Assembly: GCA_021777755.1 (NCBI GenBank) | Contig: JAJYDE010000045.1 | Location: 1 to 33,936, forward strand | Source of the DNA: Deltaproteobacteria bacterium | Lineage (GTDB): Bacteria; Desulfobacterota; Syntrophobacteria; Syntrophobacterales; Syntrophobacteraceae | DNA length: 33,936 nucleotides | Reading direction: 5' to 3' | In this document: positions 13,752 through 23,139 of the stretch, piece by piece | Layout of the letters: the number at the start of each line of letters is the position of its first letter | How positions within the stretch are numbered: the stretch's first letter is position 1 | Notes under the pieces: model-generated | What the model saw: only the letters and a program-made list of their open reading frames with translations | The model's database searches: none | Told to the model about the DNA's origin: nothing | Translations under genes and position numbers: made by a program

Positions 13752-16700
13752 TGAAACAGGCTGAGACGGGGATTGAAGCCGGCTTTTTGGGCGCAATTGT
13801 TCATTTCGCCCTGCGGCGGCGCGGGGCTGTAACGGCCCTGGCCGTGATGCTTTTGGCCTATGGGATCTACACGGTAAGCGGGGTTGGCTACGATGTTTTC
13901 CCGGAATTCGCCTCCCCGCAGGTCTCGATTCGAACCGAAGCTCCGGGGCTATCGCCCGAGCAGGTCGAGGAACTTGTCACCCGGCCCATCGAATCGGCGG
14001 TTCTTGGCGCCACAGGGATTGCAAACGAGCAGTCCACCTCCAGCCAGGGGCTTTCGGCGCTAAAAATCGTCTTTTCCCCTGAGACAAACGTCTACCTGGC
14101 GCGTCAACTGGTGGCCGAACGGCTTACATCGCTACGGGGCCAACTGCCCGTGGAGGCCAAAGCTCCCGTGCTTACGCCGCTTACCTCCTCGACCGGGGTG
14201 GTGATGGTGCTGGGATTTACTTCCAAGACCCGCTCGCTCATGGAAGTTCGCACCATCGTGCGCTGGATGGTAAAGCCCGCGCTTCTCGCCGTCCCGGGGG
14301 TTGCGGGAGTGCAGGATTTCGGGGAAGGCGTCAAGCAATTCCAGATCCAGGTGAGACCGGATAAACTCCTCAAGTTTCGAATCGGCCTGAACCGGGTGCT
14401 CGCCGCCGCGCGGCATGCCACGGGAGTCCGCGGGGCGGGATTTATCGAGACCGCAAATCAGCGCATCACGTTGCAAACCGGCGGGCAGCCGATGACAACC
14501 GGCGGACTTGGTTCGGTGGTGCTGTTTCATCGCGCCGGGGCCTCCGTGCGGCTAAAAGATGTGGCGATCCTTACCACGGCAGGCGCCCCGGCCGTCGGGG
14601 CGGGCCTGATCGATGGCCGGCCCGGCGTAGTGATGCTCGTAAACGCCCAATACCGCTCCAATACCCTGGATGTGACAAGCCGTGTGGACCGGGTTCTCGG
14701 GGCGATTAAGCCCGCGCTTGCCAGGGAGGGGTTGGTTCTTCACTCCGTGTTTCGTCCGGCCTACTTCATTCACACCGCCGTTCACAATGTCTTGTCGGCC
14801 CTGGCCATCGGCGCCGCCCTGGTCATTATCGTGCTGATCCTGTTTTTGTACGATTTTCGAACGGCCCTGATTTCCTGCGCCGCCATTCCGCTTTCGCTTC
14901 TGGGCGCCATCATCGTGATGGAGCGCCTTGGTTTCAGCTTCAATACGATGGTCATGGGGGGGTTGGCCATAGCCATAGGCGAGATTGTGGACGACGCCGT
15001 GATCGATGTTGAAAATATACATCGCCGGCTGCGGGAAAATCGCGGCCTGGCTTCCCCCCGGTCCGTATTTCTCGTGATCCTGGAGGCCTCCCTGGAAGTG
15101 CGGGCCGCGGTCGTTTTCGCCACCTTCGCCGTAATCCTGATCTTTTTTCCCATTCTGACGCTTTCCGGAGTGGCCGGCCGGCTGTTCACCCCTCTCGGGG
15201 TGGCCTATATACTTTCTGTTCTCGCCTCGCTGCTGGTAGCCCTGACCGTAACCCCCGGCCTGTGCATGCTCCTTTTGGGCCGGCGCGAACTTTCCGCCGA
15301 GGACCCGCCTGTTGTCCGAGGGCTGAAGCACCGATACGCTCGACTGCTTGAGCGGGTGGAAAGCCATCCGCGCCCGGTTTATCTGCTGGTTCTGCTGCTC
15401 CTGGCCGCCGCTCTGGTCGCCGCGCCTTTTTTAAAGAGCAGTTTCCTGCCAAATTTCGAAGAGGGCCATTATATTGTCCACATGGTGCTCATGCCCGGGT
15501 CTTCGCTACAGGAATCCCTGCGGCTCGGCAAACGGGTGACGCGGGAGTTGCTGAAGCTTCCCTTTGTCAGCACCGTGGCTCAGAAGGCGGGAAGACCCGA
15601 AAAGGGCAGCTCGATCCGCGGGCCGAATGCCTCCGAAATCGAGGTGAACCTAAAACGCGGCCACCAGCCGCTTTCGGCCGGCTCTCAAATCCGGCGGTGC
15701 CTGGAAAAAGTCCCTGGCGCCACATTTTCCGTCAATACCTTCCTCAAAGAACGCATGGAGGAGACCGTTTCGGGCTACACCGCTTCACTTGTCATCAATA
15801 TTTTCGGCAACAAGCTCGATGTTCTCGATCACGTGGGGCGTAAGGCGGCTTCGGTGCTTGAAAAGATCCCGGGAATTGCCGATGTCCAGCTGCTCTCGCA
15901 GGCGGGGGCGCCGCGGATCGCCATCAGCCTGCGCAAGGCAGCGCTTCAGCGGTGGGGCATTTCCCCGGTCACGGTTCTCGACGCTGTGGAAACCGCATAT
16001 CAGGGAACAACGGTCGGGCAAATCCACCAGGGCGAAAGAGTCTTCGATCTGACGGTGATTCTTTCTCCGGGAGATCGCGGGATAGCCTCGGTGGGCGAGC
16101 TTCCGGTTCGCACACCGGGCGGAGTGTTTTTGCCGCTAAAGGAGTTGGCCTCCATTCGGATGAAGTCAGGCCGTTTTTCCGTATTGCACCAGGGTGGCCG
16201 GCGGGTTCAAACCATCACCTGCAACGTGACGGGTGCAAACGGCGCGGCCGTAACGGCCGAGACCGAGAGGCGTCTACGCGCGGCGGTCTTGCTTCCAGCA
16301 GGCGTCTTCATGGAGTTCGCCGGGACCGCGACCGCGCGGTCCCGGGCGGTAAAGGAGTTGATTTTTCACTCTCTGCTGGCTGCCGCGGGCATAGTGCTCC
16401 TGGTTTCGGCCATCGCCGGAAACTGGCGAAACAGCTTGCTTCTTCTTTTGAATCTGCCCTTCGCCCTGGCCGGTGGAGTGCTTGCCGTGCTGGTAAGCGG
16501 GGAGGCGTTGTCCCTGGGGGCTCTGGTGGGTTTTGTAACGGTCTTTGGCATAACGCTTCGAAACTCGATCATGCTGATGTCTCACTATGAGCACCTGGTG
16601 AGGGTGGAAGGGATGGAGTGGGGGCCGCAAGCCGCTCTGCGGGGCGCCTCCGAGAGGCTTTGTCCGATTCTGATGACCGCCTTGGTAACCGCCCTGGGAC

Positions 16701-16867
16701 TTCTGCCCCTGGCGCTCGGGGCCAAAACACCCGGTCGGGAGGTGGTGGGCGCTCTTGCCATCGTGGTGTTGGGAGGAATTTTTACCTCGACGGCCCTGAA
16801 TCTTTTGGTTCTGCCAACACTGGCGCTTCGGTTCGCCCGATTCGGCAGTCGGGACGAAGTCGAATAA
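13751..16867 (+). CDS. RND efflux permease, CusA/CzcA-like heavy-metal group
   Basis: This 1038-aa inner-membrane proton/substrate antiporter has the usual twelve membrane segments in two halves, each followed by a large periplasmic loop. The first half shows GVGYDVFPEFASPQVSIRT and TRPIESAVLGATG, typical of the HME group. In TM4, GEIVDDAVIDVENIHRRL holds D414, D415, D419 and E421, the expected proton-relay residues. The second half repeats the pattern and ends with TALGLLPLALG and a LPTLALRF end. ATG 13751 overlaps the adaptor stop (TGATGA), so it is translationally coupled. Metal specificity (Cu, Ag, Co, Zn, Cd) cannot be read from the sequence. It completes a three-gene pump operon. Confidence 0.93.
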   Translation: MKQAETGIEAGFLGAIVHFALRRRGAVTALAVMLLAYGIYTVSGVGYDVFPEFASPQVSIRTEAPGLSPEQVEELVTRPIESAVLGATGIANEQSTSSQGLSALKIVFSPETNVYLARQLVAERLTSLRGQLPVEAKAPVLTPLTSSTGVVMVLGFTSKTRSLMEVRTIVRWMVKPALLAVPGVAGVQDFGEGVKQFQIQVRPDKLLKFRIGLNRVLAAARHATGVRGAGFIETANQRITLQTGGQPMTTGGLGSVVLFHRAGASVRLKDVAILTTAGAPAVGAGLIDGRPGVVMLVNAQYRSNTLDVTSRVDRVLGAIKPALAREGLVLHSVFRPAYFIHTAVHNVLSALAIGAALVIIVLILFLYDFRTALISCAAIPLSLLGAIIVMERLGFSFNTMVMGGLAIAIGEIVDDAVIDVENIHRRLRENRGLASPRSVFLVILEASLEVRAAVVFATFAVILIFFPILTLSGVAGRLFTPLGVAYILSVLASLLVALTVTPGLCMLLLGRRELSAEDPPVVRGLKHRYARLLERVESHPRPVYLLVLLLLAAALVAAPFLKSSFLPNFEEGHYIVHMVLMPGSSLQESLRLGKRVTRELLKLPFVSTVAQKAGRPEKGSSIRGPNASEIEVNLKRGHQPLSAGSQIRRCLEKVPGATFSVNTFLKERMEETVSGYTASLVINIFGNKLDVLDHVGRKAASVLEKIPGIADVQLLSQAGAPRIAISLRKAALQRWGISPVTVLDAVETAYQGTTVGQIHQGERVFDLTVILSPGDRGIASVGELPVRTPGGVFLPLKELASIRMKSGRFSVLHQGGRRVQTITCNVTGANGAAVTAETERRLRAAVLLPAGVFMEFAGTATARSRAVKELIFHSLLAAAGIVLLVSAIAGNWRNSLLLLLNLPFALAGGVLAVLVSGEALSLGALVGFVTVFGITLRNSIMLMSHYEHLVRVEGMEWGPQAALRGASERLCPILMTALVTALGLLPLALGAKTPGREVVGALAIVVLGGIFTSTALNLLVLPTLALRFARFGSRDEVE

Positions 16868-16880
16868 AAGGCTCGATCAA

Positions 16881-16902
16881 TGAATTTGCCTCCGCAAATT
16901 CA
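16881..16902. other. hairpin between convergent genes
   Basis: TGAATTTG cctccg CAAATTCA is a perfect 8-bp stem between the RND and thioredoxin stops. It lacks a T-run on either strand, so termination is only suggested by position. Confidence 0.35.
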
Positions 16903-16959
16903 AAGCGTTGCAGCCCTTTTCCCATACGGTTCGGGCAGGCGTTGACAAAGCAGATCGTC

Positions 16960-17412
16960 CTAGAGCATGGCGCGAAGGTGGTGTATGATCTGATCTTTGG
17001 GAAGGGCGCCGAGAAGGCGGTTGAAAAGCCTGCCGTTTTTAAATTCGAGCATCGTTGGTACGCTTTGGACCTGGTACTGCGAGGCCAGTGCCTGATTTCT
17101 GTCCAGATCGACTTTTACGAACTTGACCAGCCCGGAATATTCCGTGGCCAGTTGATCCACGATGGGAAGCACGGTTCGACAATGGCCGCACCAGGTCGCC
17201 CAGAAAAGAACGAGCACCGGCCCTGGAAACCCGACTACTTCGCGTTCGAACGAATTTTCATCGACCGCCATGGCGTACGGGGGATAAGCCGCTTTGAAAT
17301 GAAGCGGAGCCCGGCATTTGCCGCAGACCGCCCTGTCCCCGGAGCGCGAGCCCGGGATGCGGTTCTTTGCGCCGCATTTGTCGCATCGGACTATAAAACT
17401 CTCCTCCGCCAT
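16960..17412 (-). CDS. trxC: thioredoxin 2-like protein with N-terminal zinc ribbon
   Basis: This 150-aa thiol-disulfide protein follows the TrxC plan. The N-terminal zinc-binding part has two pairs, CDKC and CGKC (residues about 10-33), followed by a thioredoxin fold with LVLFWATWCGHC (active site), VKFVKVDLDRN and the cis-Pro loop VQSVPTM. The active site is CGHC, as in protein disulfide isomerases, rather than the usual CGPC. That normally makes the disulfide more oxidising. ATG 17412 has GGAG 11 nt upstream. GTG 17424 in frame is less well placed. It is divergent from the DUF3786 gene. Confidence 0.9.
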   Translation of the reverse strand: MAEESFIVRCDKCGAKNRIPGSRSGDRAVCGKCRAPLHFKAAYPPYAMAVDENSFEREVVGFPGPVLVLFWATWCGHCRTVLPIVDQLATEYSGLVKFVKVDLDRNQALASQYQVQSVPTMLEFKNGRLFNRLLGALPKDQIIHHLRAML

Positions 17413-17528
17413 TGATCTGGACACTCCATTTCATTTAGAATAGCAATGCTGAGTTCAGGTTGAGATGAATCATAGGAATAATCACTTAACTTTTCCAATG
17501 CAAGCGCAATTTCCATGAAGGAATCAGA

Positions 17529-18158
17529 GTGGCTCGGATAGACGATTACAAAGAATCATTTCGGCTGGCCGCCCTGGAACTCGAAAAACGCGACCTGTCC
17601 GCTTTGGCACGATCCTGCGGGGCGGAATTTTCTCCGGAAACGGGGTTGGTGGTGACTTTTTTGGGCTCCCGGTATCGAGTTTCACTAAACGGGGAGAGTA
17701 AAATCGCGCGGGTTGATTCCGGCGAAGATGTCTCGCTTCCCGACCAGATCCTGATTGCCCATTATCTGCTGGGCGCCGGTGGAAGAAAAGCGACCGGAAA
17801 TCTCATTACGTTTCGTCAGGTGCCGGACGGCCATTTTTATTTCGACGCCTTCCAGAGGAGGGCGACCGAACCTTTTGTGAAATTTTTCGGCGATAAGGGG
17901 GCGCTTTTTGTAAAATGCGCCGAAGCTCTGGGTGCCTCGCCGGTTGAAAATGGCGATTACGGCATGGAGTTTTCCGTCTTCCCCAACATCGGGGTTCAAT
18001 TGGTTTTGTGGGCCGGAGACGAGGAGTTTGCCGCCGAGGCGACCATTCTTTTCGACGAGAGCATCCAGTGGTTGCTTCCCGCCGAGGACATCGCGGTGAT
18101 GAGCGGGGGATTGGTCTACAGGCTTATGGGTCTCGGGAGAAAAATGCTGTCGGCCTGA
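17529..18158 (+). CDS. DUF3786 domain protein
   Basis: This 209-aa protein of the DUF3786 family is found mainly in anaerobes with the Wood-Ljungdahl pathway, often beside CODH/ACS genes. Its function is unknown. Visible blocks are LVVTFLGSRYRVSL, ILIAHYLLGAGG, LITFRQVPDGHFYFDAFQRRA, VFPNIGVQLVLWAGDEEF and ATILFDESIQWLLPAEDIAVM. These suit a soluble cytoplasmic alpha/beta protein. GTG 17529 has AAGGA at 6-nt spacing. It is followed closely by cooC, so a role in metallocentre assembly or in corrinoid or CODH metabolism is plausible but inferred. Confidence 0.88.
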   Translation: MARIDDYKESFRLAALELEKRDLSALARSCGAEFSPETGLVVTFLGSRYRVSLNGESKIARVDSGEDVSLPDQILIAHYLLGAGGRKATGNLITFRQVPDGHFYFDAFQRRATEPFVKFFGDKGALFVKCAEALGASPVENGDYGMEFSVFPNIGVQLVLWAGDEEFAAEATILFDESIQWLLPAEDIAVMSGGLVYRLMGLGRKMLSA

Positions 18159-18181
18159 CAGGGAAAATTGGAGGGATGATT

Positions 18182-18961
18182 TTGAAAATTGCTGTGAGCG
18201 GCAAAGGCGGGGTAGGCAAGACCACGTTGAGCGCGTTTCTGGTCAGATGGTTCGCCGAGCAGGGTAGAAAGGTCCTGGCTATCGATGCCGACCCCGATGC
18301 AAACCTGGCCCACGGTCTGGGCATTGACGACGCGGGAACCATTACGCCCATCTCGCAGATGAAGGAATTGGTGGCCGAGCGGACCGAGTCGGTTCCCGGC
18401 TCGTACGGGGGCTATTTCAAGCTCAATCCCCGAGTTGACGATCTGCCCGAAAAGCTCTCCATTCGCCAGGGAGAAAACATTCGGCTCATGGTCATGGGGG
18501 GAATTAAAAAGGGCGGTACGGGCTGCGTGTGCCCGGAGAGCATTTTACTCAAAAATCTCGTCCAGCACCTTATCTTGAGGCGTGACGAAGTGGTGGTGAT
18601 GGATATGGAGGCCGGTATCGAACATCTGGGGCGCGGGACCTCCAAGGCCGTCGACTGGTTGATCACGGTCGTCGAGCCCGGCAGGCGCAGCATAGAAACA
18701 GCCGCGCGCATCCGCGAACTGGGCAGGGATATCGGTCTGACGAAAATCGGGCTTGTTGGCAACAAGGTGCGAAACGACGAGGATCGCAATTTTTTGAGAA
18801 AGGCCCTGAGCGGCCATCTTATCCTGGGTTTCATCCCTTACGACGATCTTATTATCGAGGCGGACCTCCAGGCGAAATTCGCCGAAAATGTGAGTGATAA
18901 AACCCGGGCGGGTCTTGAGCGGGTGGTTAAAAACCTGCTGGAAGCCTCCGAAGGGGCTTAG
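18182..18961 (+). CDS. cooC: CooC-type nickel-insertion ATPase
   Basis: This P-loop ATPase of the MinD/NifH group (259 aa) uses ATP to help load nickel into CO dehydrogenase. SGKGGVGKTT is the deviant Walker A. IDADPDANLAHGLGI follows, then GGTGCVCPES, whose Cys-X-Cys pair binds the metal at the dimer interface. VVVMDMEAGIEHLGRG is the switch/Walker B region. The start is uncertain: GGAGG (18170-18174) is 7 nt from TTG 18182 but only 1 nt from ATG 18176, so I prefer TTG (MKIAVSGKG). It is likely cotranscribed with the DUF3786 gene. The CODH genes themselves are not in this window. Confidence 0.92.
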   Translation: MKIAVSGKGGVGKTTLSAFLVRWFAEQGRKVLAIDADPDANLAHGLGIDDAGTITPISQMKELVAERTESVPGSYGGYFKLNPRVDDLPEKLSIRQGENIRLMVMGGIKKGGTGCVCPESILLKNLVQHLILRRDEVVVMDMEAGIEHLGRGTSKAVDWLITVVEPGRRSIETAARIRELGRDIGLTKIGLVGNKVRNDEDRNFLRKALSGHLILGFIPYDDLIIEADLQAKFAENVSDKTRAGLERVVKNLLEASEGA

Positions 18962-19100
18962 CCGGATACCGGGTGAAAAAATTGACGAAAAGGGTCGATG
19001 ATTTCCTCGTCGCGGGGAAAGCCGCGATCGGGGATTGCCTTTTCGAGTTTGCTGATATTTTAGAATCCACCGATTAACTCCAGTATTGCGGAATTACCTT

Positions 19101-19874
19101 ATGATCGATGTCCAGAGCCAAGCGGACCATAGGAATATCGGGATAGACAAGGTTGGTGTCAAAGACATCCGCTACCCGGTCACCGTTATGGACAAGAGCA
19201 ACGGCGCTCAGAACACCGTTGCTTCCATCAACATGTATGTGAACGTGCCTCGTGAGTTCAAAGGGACTCACATGAGCCGGTTCATCGAAATATTGAACGA
19301 ATTTCACGGCCATCTCGATATCCGCGAATTCTCCTCCGTTCTGAAGGCTCTCCAGGAGCACCTTCGGGCGGAGTCCGCGCACATGGAAATACACTTTCCC
19401 TACTTTATTCGCAAACTCTCGCCCGTAACGGGAAGTCCGGGCCTCATGGAATACGGCTGCCGCATTTCCGGCTCCCTTGACAGCGAGAAAGGCTACGACC
19501 TGGTCGTCGAGGTAAATGTTCCAATCACCACCGTGTGCCCCTGTTCCAAGGAAATGAGCGACTACGGCGCGCACAACCAGAGGGGCTCGGTACGCCTGGC
19601 CGTTCGCTTCAAGCACTTCATCTGGATCGAGGACCTTATCGATCTGGTTGAAAGGTCCGCCTCCTGTGATGTCTTCTCGGTGCTAAAAAGGCCCGATGAG
19701 AAATATGTTACCGAAGTCGCCTATGAAAATCCCAAATTTGTCGAGGACGTGGTCCGTGACATAGCCTTCGAACTCAAGCGCGATTCCAATGTGTCCTGGT
19801 TTCTGGTCGATGTCGAAAATTTCGAGTCCATTCACAACCACAGCGCTTATGCCTTTATCGAGAGGCGCAAATGA
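19101..19874 (+). CDS. folE2: GTP cyclohydrolase I, FolE2 type
   Basis: FolE2 (type IB) converts GTP to dihydroneopterin triphosphate, the first step of folate and queuosine synthesis, and works with metals other than zinc. Length 257 aa is typical. Signatures are IDVQSQADHRNIGIDKVGV at the start, REFKGTHMSRFIEIL, and the catalytic TTVCPCSKEMSDYGAHNQRG with the essential Cys of CPCSK, plus NFESIHNHSAYAFIE at the end. ATG 19101 fits the family start; TTG 19086 would add five residues. A short hairpin (TCGCGG ggaaag CCGCGA) lies in the 120-bp leader, but I see no known riboswitch. Confidence 0.96.
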   Translation: MIDVQSQADHRNIGIDKVGVKDIRYPVTVMDKSNGAQNTVASINMYVNVPREFKGTHMSRFIEILNEFHGHLDIREFSSVLKALQEHLRAESAHMEIHFPYFIRKLSPVTGSPGLMEYGCRISGSLDSEKGYDLVVEVNVPITTVCPCSKEMSDYGAHNQRGSVRLAVRFKHFIWIEDLIDLVERSASCDVFSVLKRPDEKYVTEVAYENPKFVEDVVRDIAFELKRDSNVSWFLVDVENFESIHNHSAYAFIERRK

Positions 19875-19939
19875 GCGGGGGGCCTCAAACGTGCGGTGTT
19901 GACGATCGAGCTTGCCCGGCCCATTGACGGAGATGGACA

Positions 19940-21544
19940 GTGAGCGAGATGAACACCTTCGAGCGGGTCTGCCTCGCCATGGCCCGCCCCGACTTCTATC
20001 CCCATCCGGTCTCAAGGCTCGAAAGACGCGAGACCCACATCTCGGTGGTCTTTCTTGCCGGAGATTTCGTCTACAAGCTAAAAAAGCCGGTCGATTTCGG
20101 TTTTCTCGACTACACGGACCTGGAGACCAGAAGGAGGCTGTGCGATCTCGAGGTAAAGCTCAATCGGCGGCTGTCCCGCGGGGTTTATCTCGGGGTCGTC
20201 CCGATCTGCGAAAAAGAGGGCCGGTTTGGGCCGGGCCTTGATGGCGCGGAGGTTGAGTACGCGGTCAAAATGCGCCGGCTCCCCGAGGAAGCCTCCCTTT
20301 CCTCTCTTATCGCCCGCCAAAAGGTGTCTACGGAGCAGATGAGATTACTGGGCGGTCGCCTTTTCGAGTTTTTCCGTACGGCGCGACAAGGCGAGTCGAT
20401 CGACAAGTACGGCGGAAGAGAAATCCTGGAATGCAATACGGAGGAAAATTTTCGTCAGCTTGAGCCGTTTGTGGACGCGCTGCCTGGTAGAGAGCGCTTT
20501 GAATTCATAAGGGAGGCGACTCGGGCTTTTTTAAGGGACCGCGCGGCTCTTTTCCGGCGCAGGGTCGAGGAGGCCAAGATCTGCGAGGGCCATGGAGACC
20601 TCAGGGCCGAACACGTCTATTTCCAGGAGCACATCCAGGTAATCGACTGCGTCGAATTCAGCGAGCGGTTGCGTTGTGGAGATCGCGCCGTCGATCTCGC
20701 CTTCCTGCACATGGATGTCGAGCGGTTGGGACGGCCCCTTTTGAGCCTGGCGATGTTGCAGGGCTACATCGAAGCGAGCGGCGACCCTGGCGTCTACGCT
20801 CTCCTCGATTTCTATTCATGCTACCGGGCGGTCGTAAAGATCAAGGTGTCGTGTCTTAGCGCATCCACATCGGGCGATACCTCCAAGATTCGCGAGATGA
20901 AAATGCGTGCCGTTGAGTATTTCGACCTTGCCTTTCGTTACGCGGTTCTTTTCGCAAGGCCGACACTCCATGTCCTTTGCGGACTGCCGGGGTCGGGCAA
21001 ATCCACCTGGGCAAAGATAATCGCTCAAACCTTCGATCTTTCAATATTTAGTTCGGACGAGACAAGAAAGGAGCTTCCGGAATACAGGGACCACGGCGGA
21101 CCGAGCGCATTCGGTGCGGGAATCTACCGGCCCCGGTGGCGGGGGCGCGTCTACTCGAGGCTCCTTTCATCCGTTCAGGGGGAGCTGAAAAGCGGACGTT
21201 CGGCAATCCTTGACGCCACCTTCTCGAAGCGAAAATGGCGCGAGGAGGCCGCGAGGTTGGCCGGGGATCTAGACGCGAGCATATTGTTTATCGAATGCGT
21301 CAGCTCGCGGGAGGCTCTTCTGGACAGGCTGGGCAGTCGGGAAGGCCAAGCCGGCTCCTCGGATGCAAGAAGGGAGCAGCTGCCCGGATTCTTGGAAGAA
21401 TTCGAGCCCCTTGACGAATTGCCGCCCGAACGCCACATGAGGATAGACACCGATGTGCCGGTCGAGGCGAACCTGGCGTCGGTATTATCCGATCTCTATG
21501 CAAAAAAGGCGGCGCAGGTGGAGCCGATAATCGAAGGTCTCTAA
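19940..21544 (+). CDS. APH-like kinase fused to a P-loop ATPase
   Basis: This is a 534-aa fusion. Residues 1 to about 330 form an aminoglycoside-phosphotransferase-like kinase (GDFVYKLKKPVDFGFLDY, catalytic loop HGDLRAEHVYF at about 216, DRAVDLAFLHMD). The C-terminal half is a zeta-toxin/polynucleotide-kinase-like P-loop NTPase with GLPGSGKST at 348-356 and IFSSDETRKEL. Proteins with this pairing are widespread in proteobacteria; their substrate is unknown and antibiotic resistance is not implied. GTG 19940 has GGAG at 7-nt spacing. It follows folE2 at 65 nt and ends 4 nt from the convergent ddl gene. Confidence 0.9.
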   Translation: MSEMNTFERVCLAMARPDFYPHPVSRLERRETHISVVFLAGDFVYKLKKPVDFGFLDYTDLETRRRLCDLEVKLNRRLSRGVYLGVVPICEKEGRFGPGLDGAEVEYAVKMRRLPEEASLSSLIARQKVSTEQMRLLGGRLFEFFRTARQGESIDKYGGREILECNTEENFRQLEPFVDALPGRERFEFIREATRAFLRDRAALFRRRVEEAKICEGHGDLRAEHVYFQEHIQVIDCVEFSERLRCGDRAVDLAFLHMDVERLGRPLLSLAMLQGYIEASGDPGVYALLDFYSCYRAVVKIKVSCLSASTSGDTSKIREMKMRAVEYFDLAFRYAVLFARPTLHVLCGLPGSGKSTWAKIIAQTFDLSIFSSDETRKELPEYRDHGGPSAFGAGIYRPRWRGRVYSRLLSSVQGELKSGRSAILDATFSKRKWREEAARLAGDLDASILFIECVSSREALLDRLGSREGQAGSSDARREQLPGFLEEFEPLDELPPERHMRIDTDVPVEANLASVLSDLYAKKAAQVEPIIEGL

Positions 21545-21548
21545 AGAG

Positions 21549-22484
21549 CTACTTCTGCCTGCCAAGCTCGATCAGCCTGTCCAGAAGCTGCGAAAAGCCG
21601 ATGCCCGCCTTTGCCGCAGCCTGGGGAAAAAGGCTCGTGGCGGTCATGCCCGGAATGGTGTTTGTTTCCAGGATGTAAAAATCGCTCCCGGAAATGATCA
21701 TGTCCGTGCGGCTGTAGCCCCTGCAGTGGAGGGCTTTGTGGGCCTGCCGGGCGTAGTCCCGGGCGATTTGGGCAAGTTCGGGCGAAATCCTTGCCGGGCA
21801 GATCTCCTTGGTCGCCCCCGGGGTATATTTGGCCTCGTAATCGAAGAATTCGTAGCGTTGGTGGGGGCAGATCTCGATAAGCGGAAGGGCCAGCAGGTCG
21901 TCGTTTCCAAGGACCCCGGCGGTTATTTCGATCCCCTTTGCGTATTTTTCGATGAGGCAGCGCCTGTCGAAGCCCCAAGCCTTATTCAGCGCCCTCTCAA
22001 GGTCCGCCTCCTCCTTTACGATCGTAAGGCCTATACTCGACCCTTCATGTTCGGGTTTCATAACGACGGGCAACCCGAGCTTGTCCAGAATTTCGGCTGT
22101 CCGGGGCGGCTTCGATCTGTCCGCAACAATGTAAGGGGCCGTGGGCAGGCCGGCGGCAACGTAGAGTTGTTTGCTCAGTATCTTGTTCATGGCAATGGCG
22201 CTTCCGAGCACTCCGCTGCCCTGGTAGGGTATTCCCAAAGAGTCGAGAAACCCCTGAATGGTGCCGTCTTCGCCCATTCGTCCGTGAAGGATGATGAGGG
22301 CCACGTCGATTCGGCCCGCGTCTTTTGCCAGAAGCGGCAGGTCTGTGGCCGGATCGTATCGAAGGATATTGTATCGCGATTTATCGAGCGCCGCGAATAC
22401 CTGTTCGCCGCTCGAAAGCGAAATGTCTCGTTCAGCCGATTTGCCTCCCGAAAGCAGGGCCACTGTCAACTTTTGCGTTTCCAT
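21549..22484 (-). CDS. ddl: D-alanine-D-alanine ligase
   Basis: Ddl is an ATP-grasp enzyme that joins two D-Ala for peptidoglycan. At 311 aa it has normal length. Key blocks are VALLSGGKSAERDISLSSG (N-terminal ligand loop), LHGRMGEDGTIQGFLD, PVVMKPEHEGSSIGL (ATP-grasp) and FYILETNTIPGMT near the C-terminus, where Glu and Asn bind magnesium. ATG 22484 is in frame with the family start. It lies 29 nt after the HD-domain gene on the minus strand. Confidence 0.97.
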   Translation of the reverse strand: METQKLTVALLSGGKSAERDISLSSGEQVFAALDKSRYNILRYDPATDLPLLAKDAGRIDVALIILHGRMGEDGTIQGFLDSLGIPYQGSGVLGSAIAMNKILSKQLYVAAGLPTAPYIVADRSKPPRTAEILDKLGLPVVMKPEHEGSSIGLTIVKEEADLERALNKAWGFDRRCLIEKYAKGIEITAGVLGNDDLLALPLIEICPHQRYEFFDYEAKYTPGATKEICPARISPELAQIARDYARQAHKALHCRGYSRTDMIISGSDFYILETNTIPGMTATSLFPQAAAKAGIGFSQLLDRLIELGRQK

Positions 22485-22513
22485 AACTGCCGACTCACTC
22501 CTTGATGATATCT

Positions 22514-23062
22514 TTATATGGTTATCCCCATGATTTCAGGGCCATGGGGCGCTATGGCCAGGTGGGAAAAAATAGTGCGCTCGAGCGCGATGTAGAGATC
22601 GAGTTTTGCGCGCAGCATCACGGCCTGGGGGGGAGATTTGGCGTAACGCTCGATCAGGTCTTCGAAGCGCTCCCGGATGGTTACGATCCGGTCGTGTTTG
22701 ACCCTCTTATCGGAATAATTGACAATCAGGGATTCGGTAAGAGGCCCCCCGGTTTGGGAATCGTCGAGGTAAATGTGCTCCGCCACAATGCGGGCGATCG
22801 GTTCAGTTACGATCCCTCCGAGTATTCGGGCCCCGAGTTCGGCGTGATTTTCACCCGTTTTAAGCCCCTGCATTTTGCCGATGTCGTGCAGCAGGGCAGC
22901 GGCTTCCACAACGTCCGGGTCGAGCCGGCAGCCGTTGCCGTTTAATCGGGCTGCAAGGACGAGCGCCACTTCGGTTACAAGCATGCTGTGCCTGCGAATA
23001 TGCGCGGGCATATTGTGCTGTGTGAGCATTTCCAGACATTGATCGCGGGATGGAACAACCAT
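22514..23062 (-). CDS. HD-domain (HDIG) phosphohydrolase
   Basis: This 182-aa metal-dependent HD-superfamily protein shows HSMLVTEVALVLAARL, the HD motif AAALLHDIGKMQG, NHAELGARILG and IVNYSDKRVKHD. These give the His, HD and distal Asp ligands in order. HDIG proteins of this size are thought to hydrolyse nucleotides or phospho-compounds; the substrate is not known. It lies between pgpA (77-nt gap) and ddl (29-nt gap), probably in one transcript. Nothing looks truncated. Confidence 0.9.
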   Translation of the reverse strand: MVVPSRDQCLEMLTQHNMPAHIRRHSMLVTEVALVLAARLNGNGCRLDPDVVEAAALLHDIGKMQGLKTGENHAELGARILGGIVTEPIARIVAEHIYLDDSQTGGPLTESLIVNYSDKRVKHDRIVTIRERFEDLIERYAKSPPQAVMLRAKLDLYIALERTIFSHLAIAPHGPEIMGITI

Positions 23063-23139
23063 TGTGACGTCAATATTCCTTCAAATCAATTTTAAGCCTG
23101 AATTTATCCCAATTTTCCTCATTTTTAAACAATTGTCCA

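Noticed and set aside
18182-19101. Riboswitch before folE2
   Set aside because: Only a short 6-bp hairpin is visible; no known pteridine or preQ1 riboswitch pattern.
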